A stretch of 64,000 nucleotides of DNA from Arenibacter sp041392165 (lineage in GTDB: Bacteria > Bacteroidota > Bacteroidia > Flavobacteriales > Flavobacteriaceae), in assembly GCA_041392165.1 (NCBI GenBank), contig JAWKMN010000002.1, positions 372,001 to 436,000 of the forward strand, read 5' to 3'. The position numbers and the translations under genes were made by a program. This document shows, piece by piece, positions 17,506-25,512 of this stretch (its first letter is position 1; every line of letters starts with the position of its first letter). The notes under the pieces were generated by a model. It was not told where the DNA came from. It did no database searches and saw only the letters and a list, made by a program, of their open reading frames with translations.

Positions 17506-18194
17506 ATGACCTGTATAAAAGTAATTATCCCTGCCTATAACGAAGCCGATTCTATTGCAAATGTTATAAGGAAATCCCGGATATTGTTTCTGAAATAATT
17601 GTGGTAAACAATAATTCTACGGACGATACCGCTTTTAATGCAAGGGAAGCAGGGGCCACTGTACTCCATGAGGAGCGGATGGGATATGGTTATGCCTGCC
17701 TTAAGGGAATTAATTATATTTCCAAACAATCCAAAACGCCCGATATTATCGTATTTATGGACGGAGACTATTCGGATTATCCCGAAGAACTTTCCAAAGT
17801 GGTAATGCCCATATTGGAAAACGACTTTGATTTCGTTATCGGTGCCAGGACAAAGGCGTTGAGGGAAGAAGGATCCATGACCCCACAACAGGTCTTCGGA
17901 AATGCATTGGCCACCACTTTAATGAAATGGTTCTTTGGAGCTTCTTTTACTGATCTGGGTCCGTTTAGGGCCATAAAGTACAATAGGCTTTTGGCACTGG
18001 AAATGAAGGATAAGACCTACGGATGGACCGTAGAAATGCAGTTGAAGGTGTTGAGAAAAAGATATGCATATACCGAAGTGCCAGTGCGTTACAAAAAAAG
18101 AATTGGGGTGTCAAAAGTATCAGGTACTGTAAAAGGTACTATATTTGCAGGCGTAAAAATCCTAGGTTGGATTTTTAAATACAGTTTAAAATAA
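17506..18194 (+). pseudogene. GT2 glycosyltransferase, single-base frameshift
   Basis: The start MTCIKVIIPAYNEADSI is in one frame (ATG 17506, stop at 17596). The rest of the GT-A domain (EIPDIVSEIIVVNNNSTDDT onward, to 18194) is in another frame. The break falls at 17568-17571, where one base appears to be missing. Restoring it gives about 229 residues, with the DGD motif in VFMDGDYSDYP, FTDLGPFRAIK and the C-terminal RIGVSKVSGT typical of polyprenyl-phosphate glycosyltransferases. A GTG start (17601) in the downstream part would lack the nucleotide-binding strand. This is either a recent pseudogene or a sequencing error. It lies 2 bases before the next gene. Confidence 0.75.
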
Positions 18195-18195
18195 T

Positions 18196-19680
18196 ATGGG
18201 ATTAATAATTACTTACTTTATCATTGCTATCTACAGTATTTCCTTACTGTTAATTTTCTTTTATAGCTTGGCCCAACTTAATTTATTGGTCAACTATCTA
18301 GGGTATAAAAGGAGAAATAAGGAGGCTCCAAAATATAATTTATTGGATCCAAAAGAAATACCTTTTGTTACCATACAACTTCCAATTTATAATGAGGAGT
18401 ATGTAGTAGAGCGTTTGCTGGAAAATATTTCTAAAATAGAATATCCAATGAGCAAATTGGAAATTCAGGTTTTGGACGATTCCACGGACGATTCCGTATT
18501 GGATACGGCCAAGAGGGTAAAAGCGCTTCAGGAAACAGGATTGGACATACAACATATAAGAAGGACCAATAGGCAAGGCTATAAAGCAGGAGCTTTAAAG
18601 GAAGGCTTGGACAAGGCCAAAGGAGAGTTTATTGCCATTTTTGATGCGGACTTTCTGCCTTCCAGTGATTGGTTAAAGAAAACGGTTGTTTATTTTAAGG
18701 ATAAGGAAATTGGTGTTGTTCAGACAAGATGGGGACATATCAACAGGGAATATTCTACTTTGACCCGTATTCAGGCCTTTGCCTTGGATGCCCACTTTAC
18801 TTTGGAACAGGTAGGACGTAACGCCAAAGGACACTTTATAAATTTTAATGGTACTGCTGGTATATGGAGAAAGGAATGTATTCTTGACGCTGGAAACTGG
18901 GAGGGCGATACCCTGACCGAGGATCTGGATCTTAGTTACCGCGCCCAATTGAAAAACTGGAAATTTAAATATTTGGAGGATGTAGAGACACCTGCGGAAC
19001 TTCCTGTGGTAATAAGTGCCGCCCGTTCCCAGCAATTTCGATGGAACAAAGGTGGGGCCGAAAACTTTAGAAAAACGGTTTGGAGCGTTATTTCCGCCAA
19101 GAACATCTCCTTCAAGACCAAGTTTCACGGGGTGATGCACTTATTGAACAGTTCCATGTTCCTGTGTGTTTTTTTGGTAGCATTGCTAAGTATTCCCATG
19201 ATGTATATTAAGAATACCTATGGACATTTGGGATGGGTTTTTGAGGCTACCTCCTTCTTCATTCTGAGTACAGTGATATTGTTCGTCTGTTATTGGTTTA
19301 CTTATAGGAGCATACAAGGTAGTGGCTTTGATAATTTTGTGGACTATATTACCATCTTCTTTACTTTTTTCTCCGTAGCGCTAGGATTTTCATTGCACAA
19401 TACCATTGCGGTGCTGGAAGGACACATGGGCAAAAGATCCGAGTTTGTCAGGACCCCAAAATTTAATTTGAACAGCATAAAGGACAGCTGGAAGGGAAAT
19501 AAATATTTGGCTACCAAATTTTCTCCCAATATGATTTTGGAAGCAGTTCTGATGCTTTACTTCCTTTTTGGAATGTATAGTGCCATTCCTTTAAATGATT
19601 TTGGACTTTTTCCATTTCATTTTATGCTGTTTCTGGGCTTTGGCTATGTATTTTTTAAATCCCTTACGGCAAGGGCCTAA
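18196..19680 (+). CDS. Cellulose-synthase-like GT2 glycosyltransferase
   Basis: This is a 494-residue processive-type GT2 of the inner membrane. A helix at about 3-28 precedes the GT domain: VTIQLPIYNE (about 56-65), VLDDSTDDS, DADFLPSSDW, GTAGIWRKECI, EDLDLSYRAQ (the catalytic-base region) and QQFRWNKGG (the QxxRW motif). Several C-terminal helices follow (about 315-340, 350-375, 385-405, 450-490). It resembles the CslA/glucomannan synthase-like group more than cellulose synthase with PilZ. It is followed by a strong hairpin. With the neighbouring frameshifted GT and the GT-C enzyme it forms a glycan locus of unknown product. Confidence 0.85.
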   Translation: MGLIITYFIIAIYSISLLLIFFYSLAQLNLLVNYLGYKRRNKEAPKYNLLDPKEIPFVTIQLPIYNEEYVVERLLENISKIEYPMSKLEIQVLDDSTDDSVLDTAKRVKALQETGLDIQHIRRTNRQGYKAGALKEGLDKAKGEFIAIFDADFLPSSDWLKKTVVYFKDKEIGVVQTRWGHINREYSTLTRIQAFALDAHFTLEQVGRNAKGHFINFNGTAGIWRKECILDAGNWEGDTLTEDLDLSYRAQLKNWKFKYLEDVETPAELPVVISAARSQQFRWNKGGAENFRKTVWSVISAKNISFKTKFHGVMHLLNSSMFLCVFLVALLSIPMMYIKNTYGHLGWVFEATSFFILSTVILFVCYWFTYRSIQGSGFDNFVDYITIFFTFFSVALGFSLHNTIAVLEGHMGKRSEFVRTPKFNLNSIKDSWKGNKYLATKFSPNMILEAVLMLYFLFGMYSAIPLNDFGLFPFHFMLFLGFGYVFFKSLTARA

Positions 19681-19700
19681 ATTGATTTTAGAAAATTATG

Positions 19701-19737
19701 GAAATAGCCCTGTTCTAAAAAAGAGCAGGGCTATTTC
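19701..19737. terminator. Long perfect hairpin after the cellulose-synthase-like gene
   Basis: GAAATAGCCCTG (19701-19712) pairs perfectly with CAGGGCTATTTC (19726-19737). Three more pairs (one wobble) bring the stem to 15 bp around an A-rich loop. It starts 21 bases past the stop codon. There is no good T-run downstream, so it may act as a 3'-end stabiliser as well as a terminator. Confidence 0.65.
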
Positions 19738-19963
19738 ATTGAAAACCGTTAAATAGGCCTCCATCGGATCAATCCGGAAAGTTGTTTGTGCATTTTTTAT
19801 TTTGAAGCGAACAAAAAATCAGAAAGAGTTGAAACCAAGGACCGTATGGGACAGGCTTGCACCAGCGGGGCACTCTGGGTTTTTGGTATTTGTAAATTTC
19901 AAAAAAACAAGGGCTTTATTGCCAAAATCAAAATTGAAAGTACCGTTATTTCATAATTTCATT

Positions 19964-19971
19964 TAAATTTG
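19964..19971 (+). promoter_or_regulatory. Putative -7 element (TAAATTTG) for the GT-C gene
   Basis: This is a full TAnnTTTG match 46 bases before ATG 20017 and 22 bases before the in-frame GTG 19993. The -33 region is not clear. Confidence 0.4.
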
Positions 19972-20016
19972 GGAGATTACTGAATTGATAAAGTGACCAA
20001 AAACCACCAGACACCT

Positions 20017-21378
20017 ATGATCCAGAGGGCCATTTCTTATTGGAATCTTCACAGGATTCCGATTTTAATGGTGCTGGTCAGCACCCTTTTCTATGTTTCC
20101 TTTGGGTATCATTTAGATCGACCGGATTTTATAAAGCTGTTGAGCCTTTATTTGGCTCTGTTCTTTTTATGTTATAAGCTGGTTCAATTTGAAAAATGGA
20201 ATTTTAAATTTTTGGCTATTTCAGGAACACTTTTCCGGTTAACGTTGCTTTTTGCGGAACCTAATCTTTCCCAAGATTTTTATAGATTTATATGGGATGG
20301 ACAATTGATCAACAACGGAATAAGTCCTTACCTTCATCTCCCCAAGGATTTGATAATTGAGCATGGCCATATCATGCAAAATGCAGCAGAGTTGGTAAGC
20401 GGTATGGGAAGCCTTAGTGCATCAAATTACAGTAATTACCCTCCGTTGAACCAATTTATTTTTGCACTGTCCACTTGGATGTCCGGAAAGAGCGTGGTGG
20501 GAAGTGTATTGGCCATGAGAACCATTATAATTTTGTCCGACTTGGGAATCCTGTATTTCGGTCGTAAATTATTGCAAAAGCTCAATAAATCCACCCATTT
20601 GATCTTTTGGTATTTTTTAAATCCATTGGTAATTTTGGAACTTACGGGCAACTTGCACTTTGAAGGGGTTATGCTGTTCTTTTTTATATGGTCCCTTTGT
20701 CTTCTGTTCCATAAAAAATGGCTATGGGCGGCTATGGTATATGCGCTATCCATCTCTATAAAATTGATCCCTTTACTGTTTTTGCCCTTGTTCCTAAAAT
20801 ATTTCGGGCTAAAAAAAAGTATACTTTTTTATATTGTGGTAGGAATTACAACGGTCTTTTTGCTGCTCCCGTTCTATTCTCTGGATTTTGCCAATAATTA
20901 TTTGCATACCGTAGGGCTGTGGTTCTCGAATTTTGAATTCAATGCCGGTTTCTATAATGTTGTAAAAAATGTGGCCTTGAATTTTGGGGCCAGACCTTGG
21001 GAGCTTATCAAGGATTATGGACGAATTATGCCGCTGGCCGTAATGGTTTTCATAGCCTTTTTAACCTTTTTCAGGGAGAATAAAAAGATGACCAACCTGA
21101 TGGTCTCTATGTTGTGGATGCTGACCCTGTATTATTTTTTGTCCACCACCGTACATCCGTGGTATATTATCTTCTTGGTGGCTTTAGGCCTGTTTACCGA
21201 GTTTAGGTTCCCTATGGTTTGGTCCCTGGGCATCATCTTGAGCTACCAGGCCTATTCCAATGAAGGGTTTAAGGAAAATTATTGGCTGTTAACTGTTGAA
21301 TATATTGCAGTATATGGTTTTATGCTTTATGAAATTGTTAGATTACACAACAAAAAGATACTTTTTAGTAAAAATTGA
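20017..21378 (+). CDS. GT-C family membrane glycosyltransferase (mannosyltransferase-like)
   Basis: This is a polytopic protein of 453 residues (461 if the in-frame GTG at 19993 is used) with about 10-12 hydrophobic segments. A short loop with NLSQDFYRFIWDGQLI near residue 80-95 carries the acidic residues expected of lipid-phosphate-sugar-dependent GT-C enzymes, and SPYLHLPKD follows. Such enzymes take sugar from polyprenyl-phosphate donors on the outer face of the inner membrane. The DPM-like enzyme at 711 or the frameshifted GT2 at 17506 could supply the donor. The acceptor is unknown. Confidence 0.72.
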   Translation: MIQRAISYWNLHRIPILMVLVSTLFYVSFGYHLDRPDFIKLLSLYLALFFLCYKLVQFEKWNFKFLAISGTLFRLTLLFAEPNLSQDFYRFIWDGQLINNGISPYLHLPKDLIIEHGHIMQNAAELVSGMGSLSASNYSNYPPLNQFIFALSTWMSGKSVVGSVLAMRTIIILSDLGILYFGRKLLQKLNKSTHLIFWYFLNPLVILELTGNLHFEGVMLFFFIWSLCLLFHKKWLWAAMVYALSISIKLIPLLFLPLFLKYFGLKKSILFYIVVGITTVFLLLPFYSLDFANNYLHTVGLWFSNFEFNAGFYNVVKNVALNFGARPWELIKDYGRIMPLAVMVFIAFLTFFRENKKMTNLMVSMLWMLTLYYFLSTTVHPWYIIFLVALGLFTEFRFPMVWSLGIILSYQAYSNEGFKENYWLLTVEYIAVYGFMLYEIVRLHNKKILFSKN

Positions 21379-21409
21379 CACATCAATCCCAAAATTTCAT
21401 TTTTATTCG

Positions 21410-21417
21410 TACTTTTG
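21410..21417 (+). promoter_or_regulatory. Putative arginine-operon promoter (-7 TACTTTTG)
   Basis: This is a full TAnnTTTG match ending 8 bases before the ATG of the leader ORF. If used, transcription would begin about 2-5 bases before that ATG, making the leader peptide almost leaderless. A clear -33 TTTG is not seen at the usual distance. Confidence 0.55.
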
Positions 21418-21425
21418 ATGGTATA

Positions 21426-21509
21426 ATGAATAACATCAACAACATACTGAGCATAAACAAGGTTTCCAACCTTGCTTATTCATTTACGCCTACACGTCGT
21501 CGCCCGTAA
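21426..21509 (+). CDS. Putative arginine leader peptide (attenuator ORF)
   Basis: This is a 27-codon ORF, too short for standard gene callers, with an ATG right after the promoter-like element. It ends PTRRRP: three consecutive Arg codons (CGT CGT CGC, 21495-21503), then Pro and TAA. Three adjacent codons for the end product of the operon, next to the stop, are the classic mark of a translation-coupled attenuator. The operon makes both arginine and proline, so the final Pro codon also fits. The Arg codons are part of the 5' arm of a hairpin followed by a T-rich tract. The GNAT gene starts 86 bases downstream. Conservation in relatives would settle it. Confidence 0.65.
   Translation: MNNINNILSINKVSNLAYSFTPTRRRP
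21458..21474 (+). promoter_or_regulatory. Hairpin within the arginine leader
   Basis: CAAGGTT (21458-21464) and AACCTTG (21468-21474) form a perfect 7-bp stem with loop TCC inside the leader ORF. It could act as a pause hairpin that synchronises ribosome and polymerase, as in other attenuators. That role is inferred. Confidence 0.45.
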
Positions 21510-21526
21510 GGGTGCGCTTCTTTTAT
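21498..21526 (+). terminator. Putative attenuator terminator overlapping the Arg codons
   Basis: CG-t-CGCCC (21498-21505) pairs with GGGTGCG (21510-21516) around loop GTAA, with one bulge and one G-T pair. CTTCTTTTAT (21517-21526) follows. The 5' arm is made of the second and third Arg codons and the Pro codon. A ribosome stalled there for lack of Arg-tRNA would cover the arm and prevent the hairpin, while a released ribosome would allow it. No separate antiterminator is needed. The stem is only moderate in length. Confidence 0.5.
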
Positions 21527-21595
21527 GGAAATAGGTGAGTCCATTTCCCTCTCAAAAAAAATAAACTGTAACCTTAATTTTAAAAGCAACATTCA

Positions 21596-22225
21596 ATGAA
21601 GATTGTTATTGCTGACGATTCCCATTTTAAATATGCCGAAATCATTTGCGAAACCATTGCAGAGTCGGCCAAAGTACGTGGTACCGGGATTGCCAAGCGT
21701 ACTCCAGAATATATCCAAAAAAGACTGCATAATGGCAATGCCGTTATTGCCCTGGATGGCGATAAGTTTGCCGGTTTCTGTTATATTGAGGTATGGGGAC
21801 ATGAAAAATTTGTGGCCAATTCGGGCCTTATAGTGCATCCTGACTATAGAAATCAAGGTTTGGCCAAGAAAATAAAAAAAGAGATTTTCGAACTTTCAAG
21901 AAGGAAGTTTCCCAATGCCAAAATTTTTGGGATCACTACGGGCTTGGCCGTGATGAAGATGAACTATGAATTGGGCTATAGACCGGTCACTTTTTCTGAA
22001 CTTACTACAGATCCGGAGTTTTGGAAAGGTTGTCAGACCTGTAAAAATTTTGACATCCTTACCAGAACAGAACAAAAAATGTGTTTATGTACGGGAATGT
22101 TGTACGATCCTGAGACCAAAGCCAAGGAAGTCAAAAATGAGCCCAAGGAAAAATTGAATTCCAAGGCCTTTAAGCGATTGAAAAGTATAAAGGAAAGTCT
22201 GTTCCTAAATAAGAAAGCAAAGTAG
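21596..22225 (+). CDS. GNAT N-acyltransferase of the arginine operon
   Basis: This 209-residue protein has a GNAT fold at about 1-135. The acetyl/acyl-CoA-binding signature VHPDYRNQGLAKKI is near residues 80-93. A C-terminal extension carries CQTC, then CLCTGM, about 20 residues apart, a possible metal site. It is the first gene of a full arginine cluster that lacks argA and argJ, so it is the best candidate for the glutamate N-acylation step. That would be succinylation if the pathway uses N-succinyl intermediates as shown in Bacteroides fragilis. The acyl donor is inferred from context only. Confidence 0.75.
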   Translation: MKIVIADDSHFKYAEIICETIAESAKVRGTGIAKRTPEYIQKRLHNGNAVIALDGDKFAGFCYIEVWGHEKFVANSGLIVHPDYRNQGLAKKIKKEIFELSRRKFPNAKIFGITTGLAVMKMNYELGYRPVTFSELTTDPEFWKGCQTCKNFDILTRTEQKMCLCTGMLYDPETKAKEVKNEPKEKLNSKAFKRLKSIKESLFLNKKAK

Positions 22226-22263
22226 TGGTAGATTACTGTGAAAATAAAATATAATAGTTTAGC

Positions 22264-23454
22264 ATGAAGAAATTAGTTTTAGCGTATAGTGGAGGTTTGG
22301 ATACATCCTATTGTGCCAAGTATTTGTCCAAGGACCAAGGGTTTGAAGTGCATGCCGTAAGTGTAAATACCGGTGGGTTTTCAAAAGAAGAAATAGATGG
22401 CATTCATAAAAAGGCCCTGGAATTGGGGGCTGCCTCCTATACTTCCATAGATGCCGTAAACACTTTTTATGAAAAAGTGGTAAAGTACTTAATTTTCGGC
22501 AATGTATTAAAGAACAATACCTATCCCTTATCGGTCAGTGCCGAGAGAATTGTTCAGGCCATTGAAATTGTAAATTACGCCAAAAAAGTGGGCGCCAAAT
22601 ATATTGCCCATGGCAGCACAGGGGCGGGGAACGATCAGGTAAGGTTTGATATGATCTTCCAGATCATTGCACCGGAGATTGAAATTATTACTCCGATACG
22701 GGATAATAAATTGGCCAGGGAGGTAGAAATTGAATATTTGAAGGAGAACGGGGTAGATTACCCATGGGAGAAGGCAAAATACTCTATCAATAGAGGGTTA
22801 TGGGGAACTTCCGTAGGGGGTGAAGAAACACTTACTTCGCATAAATCCTTACCGGATTCTGCCTATCCAAGCCAATTGCAGCAAACTGAACCGATCCAAC
22901 TGAAACTTTCTTTCCATAAGGGGGAATTGATCGCTGTGGATGGTGATAACGATACTCCCGTGAACAATATTATTAAGTTGGAGGCTATTGCTTCCAAATA
23001 CGCCATTGGCAGGGATATACATGTTGGGGATACCATTATTGGAATAAAGGGCAGGGTAGGGTTTGAAGCCCCTGCTTCCTTGATCATTATCAAAGCCCAC
23101 CACTTATTGGAAAAGCACACCTTGACCAAGTGGCAGCAGTACCAAAAGGAAATGCAGGGTAATTTCTATGGTATGTTGTTGCACGAAGGGAATTATTTGG
23201 ATGAGGTGATGCGAAATATAGAGGCCTTTCTAACAGATACCCAGAAGAACGTAAGCGGTGATGTCTTTGTTAGCCTGCATCCCTACCGTTTTGAGCTGGA
23301 CGGAATATCTTCCCCACACGATCTTATGAACGCCTCCTTTGGCAGCTACGGGGAGATGAACAAAGGATGGACGGCAGATGACGCCAAGGGATTTATTAAA
23401 ATACTTTCCAATTCAGGAAAAATATATAACCACGTAAATCAGAATGATGATTAA
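22264..23454 (+). CDS. argG: Argininosuccinate synthase
   Basis: The enzyme joins citrulline and aspartate with ATP to give argininosuccinate. It has 396 residues with the PP-loop LAYSGGLDTSYC (about 5-16), the citrulline/aspartate-binding region (HGSTGAGNDQVRFD) and the C-terminal tetramerisation tail. The length matches the short bacterial type I form. It starts 38 bases after the GNAT gene and its end overlaps argC by 11 bases. Confidence 0.96.
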   Translation: MKKLVLAYSGGLDTSYCAKYLSKDQGFEVHAVSVNTGGFSKEEIDGIHKKALELGAASYTSIDAVNTFYEKVVKYLIFGNVLKNNTYPLSVSAERIVQAIEIVNYAKKVGAKYIAHGSTGAGNDQVRFDMIFQIIAPEIEIITPIRDNKLAREVEIEYLKENGVDYPWEKAKYSINRGLWGTSVGGEETLTSHKSLPDSAYPSQLQQTEPIQLKLSFHKGELIAVDGDNDTPVNNIIKLEAIASKYAIGRDIHVGDTIIGIKGRVGFEAPASLIIIKAHHLLEKHTLTKWQQYQKEMQGNFYGMLLHEGNYLDEVMRNIEAFLTDTQKNVSGDVFVSLHPYRFELDGISSPHDLMNASFGSYGEMNKGWTADDAKGFIKILSNSGKIYNHVNQNDD

Positions 23455-24421
23455 GGTAGGAATTATAGGCGGTTCTGGGTATACTGGTGGGGAACTCATC
23501 AGAATCCTCTTGAACCACCCCAATGCAACTATAGATTTTGTTTTCAGTACCACTAGGGCAGGTAAAAAGATTACCACGGCGCATCCGGACCTAATTGGGG
23601 TTACCGATCTGGTATTCACAGGAGAGGTAAACAAGGATGTGGATGTAGTTTTTCTTTGTCTTGGCCATGGTAACTCCACTAGTTTTTTAAAGGACAATGA
23701 GTTTTCAAAAAATACCAGGATTATAGATCTAAGCAATGATTTTAGATTGGAGGCAGATGCCGTTCTGGACGGAAAAGCCTTTGTTTATGGCTTGCCCGAA
23801 CTAAAAAGGGAGGCCATTAAAGAAGCAAAATATATTGCCAACCCAGGTTGTTTCGCCACCGCCATTCAGTTGGCCCTATTGCCCTTGGCAAAGGCACATA
23901 AATTGGATATGCCGGTGCATGTCAATGCAGTTACCGGAAGTACAGGGGCGGGGGTAAGCCTTTCAGCTACCTCCCATTTTAGTTGGAGGAACAATAATGT
24001 ATCCTGGTACAAGCCATTTACGCACCAGCACCTTGGGGAAATCAATGAAAGTCTTCATAGTCTTCAGGAAAATACCGGGGAAATTTTCTTTCTGCCCAAC
24101 AGGGGCAATTTTACCAGGGGTATTTTGGCTACGGCCTATACCGATTTTGACGGGAGTTTGGAAGATGCCTATAAATTGTACAGGGATTTTTACAAGGATG
24201 CCGCCTTCACCCAGGTAACGGAAGAGAACATCAACCTAAAACAGGTGGTGAATACCAACCAATGCCATATTCATTTGCACAAGCACAACGGTACCTTGCT
24301 GATCACCTCGGCAATAGATAATTTGTTGAAAGGGGCATCAGGGCAGGCGGTACAGAATATGAACTTGGTGTTCGGCTTTAAGGAAACGGAAGGTCTGCAA
24401 TTAAAGGCAGGGGTGTTTTAA
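23444..24421 (+). CDS. argC: N-acetyl/N-succinyl-gamma-glutamyl-phosphate reductase
   Basis: ArgC reduces the acyl-glutamyl phosphate to the semialdehyde with NADPH. It has 325 residues with the Rossmann motif GIIGGSGYTGGELIR (about 6-20) and the catalytic Cys in NPGCFATAI (about 147). CHIHLHKHNG and the dimer region follow. The start overlaps argG, which implies translational coupling. In this cluster the acyl group may be succinyl rather than acetyl. Confidence 0.94.
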   Translation: MMIKVGIIGGSGYTGGELIRILLNHPNATIDFVFSTTRAGKKITTAHPDLIGVTDLVFTGEVNKDVDVVFLCLGHGNSTSFLKDNEFSKNTRIIDLSNDFRLEADAVLDGKAFVYGLPELKREAIKEAKYIANPGCFATAIQLALLPLAKAHKLDMPVHVNAVTGSTGAGVSLSATSHFSWRNNNVSWYKPFTHQHLGEINESLHSLQENTGEIFFLPNRGNFTRGILATAYTDFDGSLEDAYKLYRDFYKDAAFTQVTEENINLKQVVNTNQCHIHLHKHNGTLLITSAIDNLLKGASGQAVQNMNLVFGFKETEGLQLKAGVF

Positions 24422-24492
24422 TGTTGTTGGGTTGTGGATCAACCCTAGGCGAATTTATAAATCGATCAAAAAATAATTTTACCAATCACGTG

Positions 24493-24511
24493 ATTCCCTA
24501 GCTTAGGGAAT
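24493..24511. repeat. Hairpin in the argC-proC gap
   Basis: ATTCCCTA (24493-24500) and TAGGGAAT (24504-24511) form a perfect 8-bp stem with a 3-base loop, in a 238-base gap that interrupts an otherwise tight operon. There is no T-run. It may set relative expression by RNA processing. No gene is seen in the gap. Confidence 0.4.
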
Positions 24512-24659
24512 GATACAAATAACGATGAAGGAATGAAACCGACATGTTTAAAATAATCTTTAACCACAAAGAGGAATGATTTTTTTAAATATCAAATCCG
24601 TCCGTACCGACACAGGCGGAGGTTACATGTGACATTTTAAAAACAATAAATATAAACAC

Positions 24660-25454
24660 ATGAAAATAGCCATTATTGGAGCAGGTAATTTAGGCTTGTC
24701 CATAGCCAAAGGTATTTTGAGTACTAATGGGGCCACTTCCATGGTCCTTACCAAGAGACATCTTAGCGGCCTTAAGGAAATTGAAAAATATGGAATTGTT
24801 ACCACTACTACCGATAATAGGGAAGCAGTGGCCAAATCGGATATCCTTATTTTTGCGGTACAACCGGGGCAATTTGTAAAGATTTTGGGGGAAGTAAAGG
24901 ACATCCTTACAGATAAGCATGTTATTATCTCTACCATTACCGGTTTTAGTATTGCCAGAATGGAGGAAGTTATAGGACAGGATCACTATATTATTCGTGC
25001 TATGCCCAATACCGCTATTTCTGTGGGGAAATCTATGACCTGTATCTGTAGTAATGAGAAAGGCACCAAAAGGGTAGAACTGGCCAAGGCCATCTTTAAC
25101 CGTATGGGGCATTCCATGCAAATTCCGGAAGACCAGATGCAGGCCGCAACCGTTATTTGTGCCAGTGGAATTGCGTTTTGGATGCGATTGATACGGGCCA
25201 CCACCCAAGGGGCCATTCAATTGGGGTTCGACGCCAAGGAAGCACAGGAATTGGCCATGCATACCTGTAACGGGGCTGCTAGTTTGTTGATAGAATCGGA
25301 CAGTCACCCGGAAAATGAAATAGATAAGGTAACTACCCCTAGGGGATGCACCATTTCCGGATTGAACGAAATGGAACACCAAGGACTAAGCTCCTCCCTG
25401 ATCAGGGGAATAGTGGCCTCATTTGACAAGATAAACGAAATAAAAAAAGGATAA
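24660..25454 (+). CDS. proC: Pyrroline-5-carboxylate reductase
   Basis: The last step of proline synthesis. This 264-residue protein has the dinucleotide-binding IIGAGNLGLSIAKGIL (about 4-19) and FAVQPGQF. The C-terminal helical domain carries the ProC signature TTPRGCTISGLNEME (about 222-236), normally TxPGGTT in the family. It is located between argC and argD, as in other Flavobacteriia clusters where proline and arginine genes are interleaved. Confidence 0.93.
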   Translation: MKIAIIGAGNLGLSIAKGILSTNGATSMVLTKRHLSGLKEIEKYGIVTTTTDNREAVAKSDILIFAVQPGQFVKILGEVKDILTDKHVIISTITGFSIARMEEVIGQDHYIIRAMPNTAISVGKSMTCICSNEKGTKRVELAKAIFNRMGHSMQIPEDQMQAATVICASGIAFWMRLIRATTQGAIQLGFDAKEAQELAMHTCNGAASLLIESDSHPENEIDKVTTPRGCTISGLNEMEHQGLSSSLIRGIVASFDKINEIKKG

Positions 25455-25512
25455 CCTCTACCTTAAACCTGTTGGTTTTAAGATAAAGAAGGTTTATAAT
25501 ACAATATAGAAG

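Larger units (their letters stand above)
19681..20016. other. Intergenic region before the GT-C gene
   Basis: About 330 bases without a convincing gene. It contains the strong hairpin at 19701-19737 and a promoter-like TAAATTTG at 19964-19971. Nothing else is recognised. Confidence 0.6.

Noticed and set aside
17565..17575. Programmed ribosomal frameshift in the GT2 gene
   Set aside because: No slippery heptamer or downstream pseudoknot is apparent; a one-base deletion explains the break better.
21422..21427. TATAAT as a sigma70-type -10 box for the arginine operon
   Set aside because: It overlaps the leader ATG, and Bacteroidota promoters use TAnnTTTG, which is present just upstream.
24690..25382. 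230-codon minus-strand frame opposite proC
   Set aside because: Shadow frame rich in Gly/His/Asn from the complementary codons; proC is certain.
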